DNA from: a virus | Length of the DNA stretch: 47,268 bases | Virus record (IMG/VR): IMGVR_UViG_3300011113_000787 | Span: 1-47,268 of that record | Direction: 5' to 3' (one strand) | Part shown: positions 27,489 through 36,389 of the stretch, in pieces | Position numbering within the stretch: position 1 is the first letter of the stretch | How the letters are laid out: each line of letters opens with the position of its first letter | Notes under the pieces: model-generated | What the model was told of the DNA's origin: nothing | Database searches by the model: none | The model's input: only the letters and a program-made list of their open reading frames with translations | Made by a program: the position numbers and the translations under genes

Positions 27489-29159
27489 ATGAGAGTATTA
27501 GGTTTTTCTGTCGGTCACGACAAGGGAGCTGTTATTATTGAAAACGGCAAGATTTTAATTGGTATAACACAAGAAAGACTTTCAAGAGTGAAGCACGATG
27601 GCGCTCACGTTGGTGGTCTTATTCCTACTGAATCAATTAAATATTGTCTTAATAATACCTCACTTACTTTTAAGGACATTGATTTGTGGGTTTATAGTAC
27701 CACAGAGGAAGTTGATGATGTTATCGAAAAATTCTTTAAAGAATTAAAATACGACATTTCTCAAAAACATGAATTTATTCCCCATCACTTAGCACACGCT
27801 TATTCAACATTTTTCAGCTCGGGATTTGATGATGCCGTAGTTGTAGTTGCAGATGCGTCTGGTAGTATTCTTAATGAACGTAATAGACTTCATGAATGGT
27901 ACCCAAATGTCTCAAACGAAGGGCTTAAGGAAGGAGAATCATGGACTGAAGGAATATCAATTTTTGATTTTACAAAGAAAGAACAAAATGAGGTATACAA
28001 GAAGTGGATTAAGTACCCTGTACCTATCGATACAAATGAAGGTGTTTCAGTTGGTACTGTTTATTCTTTGGGTTCTTTACAATTAATATATGAACCTCAA
28101 AGCCACACTTGGCCAGCGGGTAAGCTTATGGGTTTAGCGTCATATGCAGATAAGGATATTGTTGCTGAAGCTCCTGAATATACTGTTTGGACTGATGACG
28201 GTGATATTCTTATACCTAATAACACAATCTACCCAAGAGTAACGTACGACGCAGACTTTTTCTCAAGAGCTTGTGTCGCAGGAATTTATCAAAGAGAACA
28301 AGAAAGAGTTTCTCTAATGTTAGCTGAACTCGGAAAAAAATTAACCAAATCCAAAAATATTTGTGTTGCGGGAGGTTCATTTCTGAATTGTAATTCCAAC
28401 GAACAAATTCTTAATTCAGGTTTGTATGAAAATTGTTACTTCCTACCACCATCCGATGATTCGGGTATTCCTTTGGGTTGTGCGTGGTATGGATATCAAT
28501 TGGTAAGTCCAATAAATAAAGTAGAACCTTTATCCCCTTATCTCGGTAAGATTTATTCAGATAAGGAAATCGCAGAATCCATTAATGAATATACTAATTT
28601 AGAGTTTGTTAAATATGAAAATTTTGACGACCTAATTGAAGAAGTATCATTCCTTTTAAATCAAAATAGAGTTATTGGATGGTTTCAGAATGGTTCAGAA
28701 ATAGGACCAAGAGCTTTGGGTAATCGTTCAATTTTGGCTTCTCCTATACAAAAATGGATGACTGGTTATATAAACTCCGATATTAAGAAAAGAGAATGGT
28801 ATAGACCTTTCGCACCTGCTGTTCTATTCGAACATCAATCTGAAATATTCGAATCGGATGTCTACTCCCCATACATGCTTGTAACAACTTCAGTAAAAGA
28901 AGAGTGGAGAAATAAAATCCCCGCAGTTACACACATAGATTACTCAGCCAGACATCAGTCTGTAACTGAAGAATCGAATCCAAGATTTTATAAATTAATA
29001 AACGCATTCTATAACAAAACTGGTGTTCCTGTACTCTTGAATACGAGTTTCAATGGACCACATGAGCCGATAGTTGAGTCTCCATCAGACGCAATCAAAA
29101 CAATGTTCAGTTGTAAATTGGACTTCCTTGTTATAGGAAATATTCTTATCAAGAGATAA
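27489..29159 (+). CDS. Carbamoyltransferase (TobZ/NodU/HypF-type), first of a tandem pair
   Basis: A 556-residue protein. Residues 1-350 form the ASKHA-like Carbam_trans_N domain (FSVGHDKGAVII..., ITQERLSRVKHDG, HHLAHAYSTFFSSGF with H99, H100 and H103, VVVVADASGS). Residues about 370-556 form the YrdC-like C domain with VIGWFQNGSEIGPRALGNRS and the terminal PVLLNTSFNGPHEPIV. Such enzymes use carbamoyl phosphate and ATP through carbamoyl-adenylate to carbamoylate a hydroxyl on a sugar or antibiotic. All visible active-site blocks are intact. It is followed by a paralogue after 4 nt. Confidence 0.92.
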   Translation: MRVLGFSVGHDKGAVIIENGKILIGITQERLSRVKHDGAHVGGLIPTESIKYCLNNTSLTFKDIDLWVYSTTEEVDDVIEKFFKELKYDISQKHEFIPHHLAHAYSTFFSSGFDDAVVVVADASGSILNERNRLHEWYPNVSNEGLKEGESWTEGISIFDFTKKEQNEVYKKWIKYPVPIDTNEGVSVGTVYSLGSLQLIYEPQSHTWPAGKLMGLASYADKDIVAEAPEYTVWTDDGDILIPNNTIYPRVTYDADFFSRACVAGIYQREQERVSLMLAELGKKLTKSKNICVAGGSFLNCNSNEQILNSGLYENCYFLPPSDDSGIPLGCAWYGYQLVSPINKVEPLSPYLGKIYSDKEIAESINEYTNLEFVKYENFDDLIEEVSFLLNQNRVIGWFQNGSEIGPRALGNRSILASPIQKWMTGYINSDIKKREWYRPFAPAVLFEHQSEIFESDVYSPYMLVTTSVKEEWRNKIPAVTHIDYSARHQSVTEESNPRFYKLINAFYNKTGVPVLLNTSFNGPHEPIVESPSDAIKTMFSCKLDFLVIGNILIKR

Positions 29160-29163
29160 CTTA

Positions 29164-30759
29164 ATGAGTACAATATATGGATTTTTTGGTGGCTCACACA
29201 GTCCTTCCACGTCATTTATAAAAGACGGTGAGATAATTTGTTGTATAGAAGAAGAAAGAATCACAAGAATCAAAGCTGGTGATAATTTCGATTGTGTGGC
29301 GGAGCTGAGTTCAAAAGAAGTAGAAAAAATAACGGGAGTTCCAATCAAGGAAGCCGACCATAGAGTATTTGTTGAACCCGTCACTGATGCATTTGCCAAC
29401 AGGTTAACAAACTTCAATTATGATAGGGTAAGTCATCACGACGCACATTGTTATGGGGCTTATTTCACAAGTGGTTTTGAAGGTAAAGCACTCAGTATTT
29501 CATACGATGGTGGTGGAGATAAGTCAGTAATGAAAATTTATTTATGTGAGGACGGCAAAATGACTTTAGCCCACTCATATGATATGTGTTCAACAGGTAG
29601 TTTAGCACATCTTTGGGCGTTCTCAGTTAGCACCATTAAGGGTTACGACCAAGATGGTGAAAGTATTTGGAGAATGTGTAAAGATGAAGGGAAATTGATG
29701 GGTATGGCACCCGATGGTGAATACGATGAAAATTTCTATAGAATATTAAAGTCTTTAATCGATTACAAGGAACTACGTTTTTTCCCAAATGATACTGGTA
29801 ACAAAACAAGATTCGTAGTAGAAACAATGCACAGACTTGGTTGGTTCGATGACCACAAAAACATAGAGAAATTTTCCTACAATCTTCAAAAAATCACTGA
29901 AGATTTGATGTTGAATTTCTTCAACGACTTACATAATAAATTTCCTGAATACACTAAATTGTGTCTATCGGGAGGATTATTCGCCAACGTAAAATTGAAC
30001 CAAAAAATAAATCAACTATCATGGGTTGATGAAATTTTTGTTTTTCCTGCAATGGGGGACGAAGGATTAAGTTTGGGTGCTTGTATAATCAAAGCACATC
30101 AGCTTGGTGAAATTACAAAACCATTCAAATTGAAAAATGTATTTTTTGGTAAGCAGTATTCTAATAGACAAATAATTGATGCTTCAGAAAAATACTCTGT
30201 TGTATACGAAAAATACCAACCATCAGAAATTGCAAAAGCAATTCACAATGGTGAAATTGTAGGTTGGTTCCAACATGGATTTGAATTTGGTCCAAGAGCC
30301 TTGGGAGCGAGAAGTATATTGGTAAGACCTACCGACTATGAAACTCATAGAAAACTTAACAAACGTCTCAAAAGACACGACTCGATGCCTTTCGCACCGA
30401 TAGTCATGGAAGAATTTTTTGATGAGCTTTTTGTTGAGTCAAAATCAAAATACTCATCTGAGTTTATGACCCTGTGTTTTCAAACCAAAGATGAATGGAT
30501 TGAAAAAATTCCAGCAGTTATCCAAAAGTCAGATAAAACAGCCCGACCACAATTGGTAAAAAAACAAAACAACCCAATGTTTTGGGAAATATTGAATGAA
30601 TATCATAAAATTTCAGGTATACCTGTTTTACTTAACACATCTTTCAATACCCACAACGAACCAATAATAGATAAACCCGACCATGCGTTTCCAAAACTCA
30701 TGGACGGTACATTAGATAAACTTATAATAGGCGAATATGTTTTTTCAAGTAGGAAATGA
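29164..30759 (+). CDS. Carbamoyltransferase, second of a tandem pair
   Basis: A 531-residue paralogue with the same two-domain layout. It has IEEERITRIKAGDNF, HHDAHCYGAYFTSGF (H91, H92, H95), ISYDGGGD, then IVGWFQHGFEFGPRALGARS and IPVLLNTSFNTHNEPII. Divergence from the first copy is large outside the motifs, so they probably have different acceptors or act as a hetero-complex. It overlaps the next gene by 23 nt. Carbamoyltransferases are known in some T4-like marine phages, where DNA or glycan modification has been considered. Confidence 0.92.
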   Translation: MSTIYGFFGGSHSPSTSFIKDGEIICCIEEERITRIKAGDNFDCVAELSSKEVEKITGVPIKEADHRVFVEPVTDAFANRLTNFNYDRVSHHDAHCYGAYFTSGFEGKALSISYDGGGDKSVMKIYLCEDGKMTLAHSYDMCSTGSLAHLWAFSVSTIKGYDQDGESIWRMCKDEGKLMGMAPDGEYDENFYRILKSLIDYKELRFFPNDTGNKTRFVVETMHRLGWFDDHKNIEKFSYNLQKITEDLMLNFFNDLHNKFPEYTKLCLSGGLFANVKLNQKINQLSWVDEIFVFPAMGDEGLSLGACIIKAHQLGEITKPFKLKNVFFGKQYSNRQIIDASEKYSVVYEKYQPSEIAKAIHNGEIVGWFQHGFEFGPRALGARSILVRPTDYETHRKLNKRLKRHDSMPFAPIVMEEFFDELFVESKSKYSSEFMTLCFQTKDEWIEKIPAVIQKSDKTARPQLVKKQNNPMFWEILNEYHKISGIPVLLNTSFNTHNEPIIDKPDHAFPKLMDGTLDKLIIGEYVFSSRK

Positions 30760-31378
30760 GAAGATAGTTTTGGATTTCAATGATGGAATCACGGTCAGAG
30801 TTGGGGGACCTGATATAACCTATTTTGTCGAGTGTGTCGAATACAAAGGTTCTGACCATCAGCCAGTCACATTGGAAAGTTTTCACGTCACAACTAATTG
30901 TGATTGGCCACAAAAACAATTCAGAGTTCCTATAGAATTCTATATGGACTTCGAAATCAAAATATACAGATTTGACCCAATATACGGTCTAAAGTTGATT
31001 TTCAATCACAGATATAATGACTATGACCAACTTGTTAGGTTTATTGTCGATACTGATGACTTAGATGAAGCAAAAATTTGGTTAAGTAAAATCAGAGAAT
31101 ACCAAAGAAAAAATCTTTGTAAGATTCAAGTTTTTTCCAAATTTCAAGAAATTGACTCCGCTTCGGATACTAGATTTCAAACAAGAGATTTGACCCCTTA
31201 CAAAACATATAAACTTGGTAGATTTCCTAAGAATTCATCTGATTGGAAAACAATCGACCCAAGAAAAGAGGGTTTGATTTGGCTAGGTCACTGGAAAACT
31301 ATTTGGTCATATCAACATCCAAGAATTTGGAAAAACCTTTCGTCCGAAGAAATTGTTAATGATATTTTGGGATTGTAA
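30737..31378 (+). CDS. Hypothetical protein in the carbamoyltransferase operon
   Basis: A 213-residue protein of unknown family. It begins inside the end of the second carbamoyltransferase gene (23-nt overlap), so translation is coupled and a shared process is likely. It contains glycan- or polysaccharide-style aromatic patches (TRDLTPYKTYKLGRFP, LIWLGHWKTIWSYQHP) but no catalytic motif that I can name. It may be an acceptor-processing or accessory enzyme; that is inference. Confidence 0.7.
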   Translation: MFFQVGNEKIVLDFNDGITVRVGGPDITYFVECVEYKGSDHQPVTLESFHVTTNCDWPQKQFRVPIEFYMDFEIKIYRFDPIYGLKLIFNHRYNDYDQLVRFIVDTDDLDEAKIWLSKIREYQRKNLCKIQVFSKFQEIDSASDTRFQTRDLTPYKTYKLGRFPKNSSDWKTIDPRKEGLIWLGHWKTIWSYQHPRIWKNLSSEEIVNDILGL

Positions 31379-31397
31379 CATTTATTTCCTAATTTTG
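31367..31397 (+). promoter_or_regulatory. Bacteroidota-type promoter for clpP
   Basis: TTG (31367-31369), 20-nt spacer, TAATTTTG (31390-31397), 17 nt before ATG 31415. Confidence 0.8.
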
Positions 31398-31414
31398 TTA
31401 CAAACAAATCATTT

Positions 31415-32092
31415 ATGGATATCGGAAAAGAATTTACATCTTATTACACAAAACATTTAGGAAAAGGTTCTTTGGACCTTCATTATTTCGGACAACAAAT
31501 TCAGTCGTCCATGACCCCTTATATCTTGGAGGAAAGAGAAATGAGAGCAACTCAGATTGATATCTTTTCTCGTTTGATGAGAGATAGGATTATATGGGTA
31601 GCGGGAGGTGTCGACGACAGGATGTCCACAATAGTTCAGGCTCAACTTATGTTTTTGGATAATGCCGAAAAAACCGACATTACCATGCACATCGATTCAC
31701 CAGGTGGTTCTGTTAAATCAGGTCTATCTATGGTCGATGTTATGAACTACATCTCATGTGATATCATCACAGTGAATACAGGTATGGCGGCATCTATGGG
31801 GTCGATTCTATTGGGTGCAGGAACTAAAGGTAAAAGGAGCTCATTGAGATTTTCAAGAACCATGTTGCATCAATCATCAGGGGGTTTTGGTGGGAATATT
31901 CAAGACGCCGAAATTAGTATGAAGGAATGGCACAAACTGAATGATATCTTATTCCAACTTTTGGGTGAATATTGTGGTAAAGACCCTGAACAAGTTAAAC
32001 AAGATGCGACAAGGGATTTGTGGTTAGATTCTGAACAAGCATTAGAGTACGGAATTATTGATACTATCGTAAAAACAAAAAAGAAGGGTTAA
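31415..32092 (+). CDS. clpP: ClpP serine protease
   Basis: A 225-residue ClpP-fold protease. The triad is complete: S127 in GMAASMGS, H152 in MLHQ and D201 in TRDLWLDSEQALEYGIID. The oxyanion segment HIDSPGGSV (93-100) is present. The N-terminal 40 residues (MDIGKEFTSYYTKHLGKG...) are extended relative to mature bacterial ClpP and may be a propeptide or a changed axial loop. It is expected to form a tetradecamer, which could dock the phage ClpC at 4647 or the host ClpX/ClpC. Phage ClpP-like proteins often serve as prohead proteases, which is an alternative. The early-type promoter and distance from capsid genes favour the Clp role. Confidence 0.9.
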   Translation: MDIGKEFTSYYTKHLGKGSLDLHYFGQQIQSSMTPYILEEREMRATQIDIFSRLMRDRIIWVAGGVDDRMSTIVQAQLMFLDNAEKTDITMHIDSPGGSVKSGLSMVDVMNYISCDIITVNTGMAASMGSILLGAGTKGKRSSLRFSRTMLHQSSGGFGGNIQDAEISMKEWHKLNDILFQLLGEYCGKDPEQVKQDATRDLWLDSEQALEYGIIDTIVKTKKKG

Positions 32093-32110
32093 ACCCTTCT
32101 TTTTTTTTAG
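32081..32110 (+). terminator. Intrinsic terminator of clpP
   Basis: AAGAAGGG-TTAAA-CCCTTCTT followed by T9; the clpP stop codon is in the loop. Confidence 0.9.
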
Positions 32111-32150
32111 ACCTTAGAACACCCCCTTTTGTTCTTTAGATTTATGTAGG

Positions 32151-32831
32151 TTAACTAGCTCCTACCAGCTCTTTTCCTTTATCTAAAATATCACTACCCT
32201 TACCTTTAATTTTATTAAGAACATTTTCGGCGTTACCTGAATACTTGTCGAATAATCCACAAACACCTTCAGATAGTTTTTCCTCTAAACTACTAACGAA
32301 TGTGGTCTCTTTAATTGCCCCACCAAGAACGTTTCTAAGAATTGAATGTCCTTTACCCTCAAGACCTTGAGCTCTTTGTAACATTACTGCTAATGCCTCC
32401 GCTAAAGATTCTGCAATTAATTTTGTTAATTCTTTACAATCTTTAGTTGCTCGAGCAAGTCTACCAGGGTCAGAAACAATAAAAGATGTTACAAAATCTT
32501 TGAAGTAACCACCTAATCCGAACCATCCTAATATTGACCCTATCAGAGGTTCAACAAAAGCTTGGGTTACCCCGCTTGGTGCTTGTCCGAACAACTTACC
32601 TAAAATCTCACCAAATTGTTCATTGATTAAACCTTTTTGGTCAAGATTTCTTACTTCACTCAAAAATTCAAAAATAACTTTAAGTTTTTTTTCCTCTTCG
32701 AGACTTTGAAATTTTTCCTTTGGACCTAAGATTATTGAAAGTCTGTTCTCAACAATCTTACTTTCGATTAATTGAGAGTTTTTCTTTTGTTTTTCTTCTA
32801 AAAGTTTCTTTCTAATATCTTTTTTCAACAT
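32151..32831 (-). CDS. Putative virion protein with hydrophobic core and leader-like N-terminus
   Basis: A 226-residue protein. The first 25 residues (MLKKDIRKKLLEEKQKKNSQL) look like a basic leader with an LLE site. The centre (about 85-125) is Gly-rich and hydrophobic (FVEPLIGSILGWFGLGGYFKDFVTSF), possibly membrane-active. The tail is Lys/Gly-rich. ATG 32831 starts 4 nt after the previous gene stop; the longer frame is less likely. It resembles proteins that could be ejected from a capsid and insert in membranes, but no family is recognised. Confidence 0.6.
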   Translation of the reverse strand: MLKKDIRKKLLEEKQKKNSQLIESKIVENRLSIILGPKEKFQSLEEEKKLKVIFEFLSEVRNLDQKGLINEQFGEILGKLFGQAPSGVTQAFVEPLIGSILGWFGLGGYFKDFVTSFIVSDPGRLARATKDCKELTKLIAESLAEALAVMLQRAQGLEGKGHSILRNVLGGAIKETTFVSSLEEKLSEGVCGLFDKYSGNAENVLNKIKGKGSDILDKGKELVGAS

Positions 32832-32835
32832 AATA

Positions 32836-33867
32836 TTATTGTAATCTAAATATTGAATCATCACCTGATGATGTAGGACCTCCTGTTTTTCTACCCATAA
32901 GAGTTTGAATCATATCATCAAATTTTCCTCCACCGATTCCCCATTGACCTTCGAATTCATTTTTACAGAATTGTGCTTGGTCTTTCATACGTTGAACCAA
33001 TCCTCTGTTTGTAATTTGTCTTCCTTTACTTCTTTCGAACTCTTTGAAGAAACGTTGAATAGTTTCTTTACACTCTTTTCTCTTCATTGTCTCACCCTCT
33101 TGCTTATCTTGAAGAATCTTCGGGTCGGCAAGTTTAGGGTCAATGTAAACCAATTGATTAGGTGAGAATAATCCTTCAGGTAAACCTGAATAATTAATCT
33201 TATATAATTCTACGTATTGGTAATTATCTTTTTCAGTATCTGTTGGATTAACTATATATCCATCTTTTCTCAATTTATCAACCCATTGCTTTTTGATATT
33301 TTCTTTATCGTCCATTGTACCTGTCGCAGTACCTTTTTTTCTATAAAGTTTTACATTCCCCACAGGGACCATTTCCCAAATAGTTGAGTTTGATAATTCT
33401 CTTGTGTCCACCCCTTGGGCTCTTAATTCTTCAGTTGTTGCCCATTTATCTTTCTTATATTGAGTAATTAAATATTCATTATTAACTTGGTCCTCAGTTT
33501 TCTTACCGAAGTTAGCCATAGCGGGACATGGTTTAGGTAATGGTCTGACTGCACTAAATTCAGATTGTTGACCGTTTTTACCTGGTTTAACATAGTAATA
33601 AGTGTTATCAGGTCTAATCCTAACCACAATATAACCTTGACCTATCATGGTAGGGTCATTTGCCTTTTTTTGAAATACCCAATTACCACTTCCTACAGGT
33701 GATTCAATCATTCCAAAATAAGGGTCACTACCTTTCTGACCAAAACAACCTGCAGACATCCCAGCCTCAATTATAGCCTTACTGTTATTAGTTTTTTGTT
33801 CAACAATTAATTTATGTTTTTTAAGAATTTCAATTCTTTCTGATTCTTCTACTAAAAAATTTTTCAT
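32836..33867 (-). CDS. Putative virion protein, unknown family
   Basis: A 343-residue protein starting MKNFLVEESERIEILKKHK, a hydrophobic leader followed by LVE and an amphipathic helix, as in other late proteins here. The middle is beta-rich with YIVVRIRPDNTYYYVKPGKNG. The C-terminal third is helical and contains CKETIQRFF. No catalytic motif. It lies 11 nt from the upstream peptidoglycan-binding protein gene and 4 nt from the next, so all three are one operon. Confidence 0.65.
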   Translation of the reverse strand: MKNFLVEESERIEILKKHKLIVEQKTNNSKAIIEAGMSAGCFGQKGSDPYFGMIESPVGSGNWVFQKKANDPTMIGQGYIVVRIRPDNTYYYVKPGKNGQQSEFSAVRPLPKPCPAMANFGKKTEDQVNNEYLITQYKKDKWATTEELRAQGVDTRELSNSTIWEMVPVGNVKLYRKKGTATGTMDDKENIKKQWVDKLRKDGYIVNPTDTEKDNYQYVELYKINYSGLPEGLFSPNQLVYIDPKLADPKILQDKQEGETMKRKECKETIQRFFKEFERSKGRQITNRGLVQRMKDQAQFCKNEFEGQWGIGGGKFDDMIQTLMGRKTGGPTSSGDDSIFRLQ

Positions 33868-33878
33868 TGTAAATATTT

Positions 33879-35111
33879 TTATAATTCCTCGTTACTTGAT
33901 GGTTCAGGTTTCAACGAAGGGTCAATATCTTGTCCCGTTGCTGAACAAATTTTATCAACTTCTGAGTCTCTAAATATTCCATTTAATTCTGGATGTTTTT
34001 CATTCAACTTACTTTCCGTTTTTGGACCAAATTTTCCATCTTGTGATAGTCCACCTAAACATCCTTGTACTTTTGCAATTACATCTGATTTACAACCTTT
34101 CCTATAAACACCTGAGCACGATTGAAATGAAGGTCTTGGACTTGGGTCTGGACTTGGGTTTGGACTTGGTGTAGTTCCTGAATCCAAATCTACCTCCACA
34201 GGTCCCAAATTTATATTTCCTAAATCAGCTTGTTCTCTGACCAATTTTTTTTTTATACTCTCAGATACAGTTACTTTTGTATTATCAGAACCTGAACAAA
34301 CAAGTTTCTTGCCTGTCCATTTGTGTGTGTCCGCAGTATATATTCTACCATTTTGTAAAACATGGAACTGTTTCAGTTGTCCTTTAACTTTGAAGTTAAC
34401 TGCAACATATGTGTTTCCAAATTCATCAGTTTCAATCGAAAGCGGCATAACAAAAGATTTAGTCACTTCCAAACAAGGGAAGTTTTCAATCCACCAGTTA
34501 TCATTTGCTGTTTCCGCATCTCTAATTTTCAAATTACCTTTAACTGATTTAGCTAACAAAATCTCAATTACATTAGTAACTTCACCAATCTCAGAAGTAT
34601 TAAGTTCACTAATTAATTCTTCTTCGAATTTGTTTTTACCCATTAATTGTCTAATCTTACAAAAATCACCGAAATTCCCGTTTTTTTCGAGTTCAGATAA
34701 CGCAGTTCTCAAATCTGTAAGACCTGTACCTCCACCAATTCCAAATCCACCAAAAGTCCAATCGAAAGATTTTCTGAATATACCCGCAAGTTTTGTCTGT
34801 TCTTGGGTACTTAATGTTTCTCTTTTTAATTTTTGGGCTTCCGCATTGTTTTTATCACAACCTTTAGAAAGTTCTTTCAATTTTGTCTCTGAGTCTGCAG
34901 TACTATATTCTGCAGCTGCACCACCAGCAGTTCCTAATAGAGCCGCTATTCCAGCTCCGATTGCCCATGCAACCAAAGGAATTGCTTCATTAATTGGTTG
35001 TTTACTTTCTACAACTACTTTATTCTCTGTGTAAGTTTTTGAGGAATCATACTCCATCATTAATTTTATTCTTTGGAGTGCCTCTTCGGGACTATATTTT
35101 GGATGTACCAT
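33879..35111 (-). CDS. Putative virion protein with C-terminal peptidoglycan-binding domain
   Basis: A 410-residue protein. The N-terminus reads YSPEEALQRIKLMMEYDSSKTYTENK, followed by a hydrophobic Gly/Ala segment (LVAWAIGAGIAALLGTAGG) that could span or disturb a membrane. Residues about 325-335 form a PSPNPSPDPS linker. Residues about 345-400 resemble a PG_binding_1 domain (VIAKVQGCLGGLSQDGKFGPKTESKLNEK). A protein with both membrane-active and cell-wall-binding parts fits a role in DNA or protein delivery at entry. TATTTATA is at 35128-35135, upstream of the start, so late. Confidence 0.7.
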   Translation of the reverse strand: MVHPKYSPEEALQRIKLMMEYDSSKTYTENKVVVESKQPINEAIPLVAWAIGAGIAALLGTAGGAAAEYSTADSETKLKELSKGCDKNNAEAQKLKRETLSTQEQTKLAGIFRKSFDWTFGGFGIGGGTGLTDLRTALSELEKNGNFGDFCKIRQLMGKNKFEEELISELNTSEIGEVTNVIEILLAKSVKGNLKIRDAETANDNWWIENFPCLEVTKSFVMPLSIETDEFGNTYVAVNFKVKGQLKQFHVLQNGRIYTADTHKWTGKKLVCSGSDNTKVTVSESIKKKLVREQADLGNINLGPVEVDLDSGTTPSPNPSPDPSPRPSFQSCSGVYRKGCKSDVIAKVQGCLGGLSQDGKFGPKTESKLNEKHPELNGIFRDSEVDKICSATGQDIDPSLKPEPSSNEEL

Positions 35112-35127
35112 ACTACTGTTTTTTTGT

Positions 35128-35135
35128 TATAAATA
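35128..35135 (-). promoter_or_regulatory. Candidate late promoter element TATTTATA
   Basis: Minus-strand TATTTATA, 16 nt before ATG 35111. Confidence 0.5.
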
Positions 35136-35143
35136 TGTTGAAA

Positions 35144-35389
35144 TTACCAAATTTGATTTGCAGCTCCTCTGGTAAGACCAGTTTCCCATTTTTCACCCGC
35201 TTTACCTAACATGTTAGCTTTACCTCTTTTCAAAGGATAGGAGTCAGCCCATTTTGGAGGTGCTTTACCCGTTCCACCTGTTGAACCACCTGAAGGTGCT
35301 GCGGCTTCCTGTTCTTTCATTTCGCCATCACGGCTTTTATCTGAATATTTTTGGAAAAACGATATAAGAAAATCTACGTCTAGAATCAT
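35144..35389 (-). CDS. Small hypothetical protein
   Basis: An 81-residue protein (MILDVDFLISFFQKYSDKSRDG...) with a low-complexity middle (AAAPSGGSTGGTGKAPP) and a conserved-looking end LTRGAANQIW. ATG 35389 is supported by TATTTATT 3 nt upstream (35393-35400); the longer frame from 35425 would cross this element and the divergent promoter. No family recognised; probably late. Confidence 0.6.
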   Translation of the reverse strand: MILDVDFLISFFQKYSDKSRDGEMKEQEAAAPSGGSTGGTGKAPPKWADSYPLKRGKANMLGKAGEKWETGLTRGAANQIW

Positions 35390-35392
35390 ATA

Positions 35393-35400
35393 AATAAATA
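35393..35400 (-). promoter_or_regulatory. Candidate late promoter element TATTTATT
   Basis: Minus-strand TATTTATT, 3 nt before ATG 35389; back to back with the host-type promoter at 35404. Confidence 0.5.
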
Positions 35401-35403
35401 TTT

Positions 35404-35432
35404 TTGATTTGGATAAAAAGTTCATACCTTTG
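35404..35432 (+). promoter_or_regulatory. Bacteroidota-type promoter, near-leaderless
   Basis: TTG (35404-35406), 18-nt spacer, TACCTTTG (35425-35432), ATG 5 nt later. Confidence 0.8.
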
Positions 35433-35437
35433 TCTCT

Positions 35438-35980
35438 ATGAAAAAATATATCTTGTTTCTATTACCACTACTCTTATCGTGTGAGAAATATGTTACTGAA
35501 ATAAGTGACCTTACTTTGAGTGGGAAATATGTAGTATCCAAAATTACCTTGATTCAAACTTCTCAAGTCAATAGTTCAGATACTACTTTTCTTTCTGGTT
35601 CAGTTTTTCAAACCCCCTACCTTCCCGACCCATTTGATTCGATTAGAGTGGATAATTTTTACATACATTTCGATTATTCAACTGTGAGGATGGTTTGGCA
35701 CAATCGATATCAGAATGGACAAAGAGACAGATGGGAATATGGTGAGTCACCAAATGAAATTATGTTTTGGAGGGTTCCATATAGTTTTGATGCTTACACA
35801 ACTGGTAAAATTCAGTTTGACTATAAACCTAAAGATAGAAATTCATATGCACGAATTACCTTTCAGGTCGATAGCGACTTATTAGAGACTCTCCAACTCT
35901 CAGGTTTGGATTTTGCACCCTACGGTAAGGATGGTCCTCACTATAGAGTCATCCTTTCCTTGAATAGAGTTGGACCTTAA
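35438..35980 (+). CDS. Lipoprotein
   Basis: A 180-residue protein with a lipoprotein signal (MKKYILFLLPLLLSC, Cys15). The mature part begins EKYVTEISDLTLSGKYVVSKI and is beta-rich, similar in style to Bacteroidota lipocalin-like lipoproteins that start with a GKYxVxxI strand. The near-leaderless host-type promoter indicates early transcription. A role in blocking superinfecting phages at the envelope is plausible but unproven. It converges with the acidic 99-residue gene. Confidence 0.8.
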   Translation: MKKYILFLLPLLLSCEKYVTEISDLTLSGKYVVSKITLIQTSQVNSSDTTFLSGSVFQTPYLPDPFDSIRVDNFYIHFDYSTVRMVWHNRYQNGQRDRWEYGESPNEIMFWRVPYSFDAYTTGKIQFDYKPKDRNSYARITFQVDSDLLETLQLSGLDFAPYGKDGPHYRVILSLNRVGP

Positions 35981-36276
35981 TAAAATTCTGATTCAGGTAA
36001 TGATTCAGGATGGATTGTGTAGTATTCGTTGAGAAATGTTATAAGTTCGTCCTCGTCAAGTTCTACTTTTTCTTCGTCGATAAATGAATCGTCCTCGTCA
36101 TCTTCAAAGAAGTCAAATGTTTCTGTAACTAAATCGAATCCATATTCTTCAACTATTGAATAATCTATTTGGTCTACTCTTATAACCTCGTCATTATCTT
36201 CTATGGTCCTAAATGAAACCTCCATAATGTTGCTATCGCTATTCATGAAGTAGGACACAATTTCTTTAATTTCCAT
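35977..36276 (-). CDS. Small, highly acidic protein
   Basis: A 99-residue protein with a run of Asp/Glu residues in its second half (FFEDDEDDSFIDEEKVELDEDE). Small acidic phage proteins can mimic DNA and inhibit nucleases, as Ocr and similar proteins do, but composition alone is weak evidence. The ends overlap the lipoprotein gene by 4 nt (convergent). No clear promoter of either class is seen upstream. Confidence 0.6.
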   Translation of the reverse strand: MEIKEIVSYFMNSDSNIMEVSFRTIEDNDEVIRVDQIDYSIVEEYGFDLVTETFDFFEDDEDDSFIDEEKVELDEDELITFLNEYYTIHPESLPESEFY

Positions 36277-36355
36277 ATGTAATTTTATATAACAAATATT
36301 ATTAAACCTGATAAAAGTCAGGTCAAATTTTTTATTTTACCATTTTTTTTCTGTG

Positions 36356-36363
36356 TATTTATG
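36356..36363 (+). promoter_or_regulatory. Candidate late promoter element TATTTATG
   Basis: GTATTTATG, 26 nt before ATG 36390, further than most members of the set. Confidence 0.35.
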
Positions 36364-36389
36364 GTTAGATTTTATTAAACATTCAAATT

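Noticed and set aside
31415-32092. ClpP-like gene as prohead protease only
   Set aside because: Not excluded, but it has a host-type (early) promoter, no capsid genes nearby and canonical ClpP motifs, so the Clp reading is preferred.
34309-35034. Plus-strand 241-codon ORF
   Set aside because: Antisense to the protein with a peptidoglycan-binding domain and a matching late element; its composition (Ser/Leu/Phe) is that of a shadow frame.
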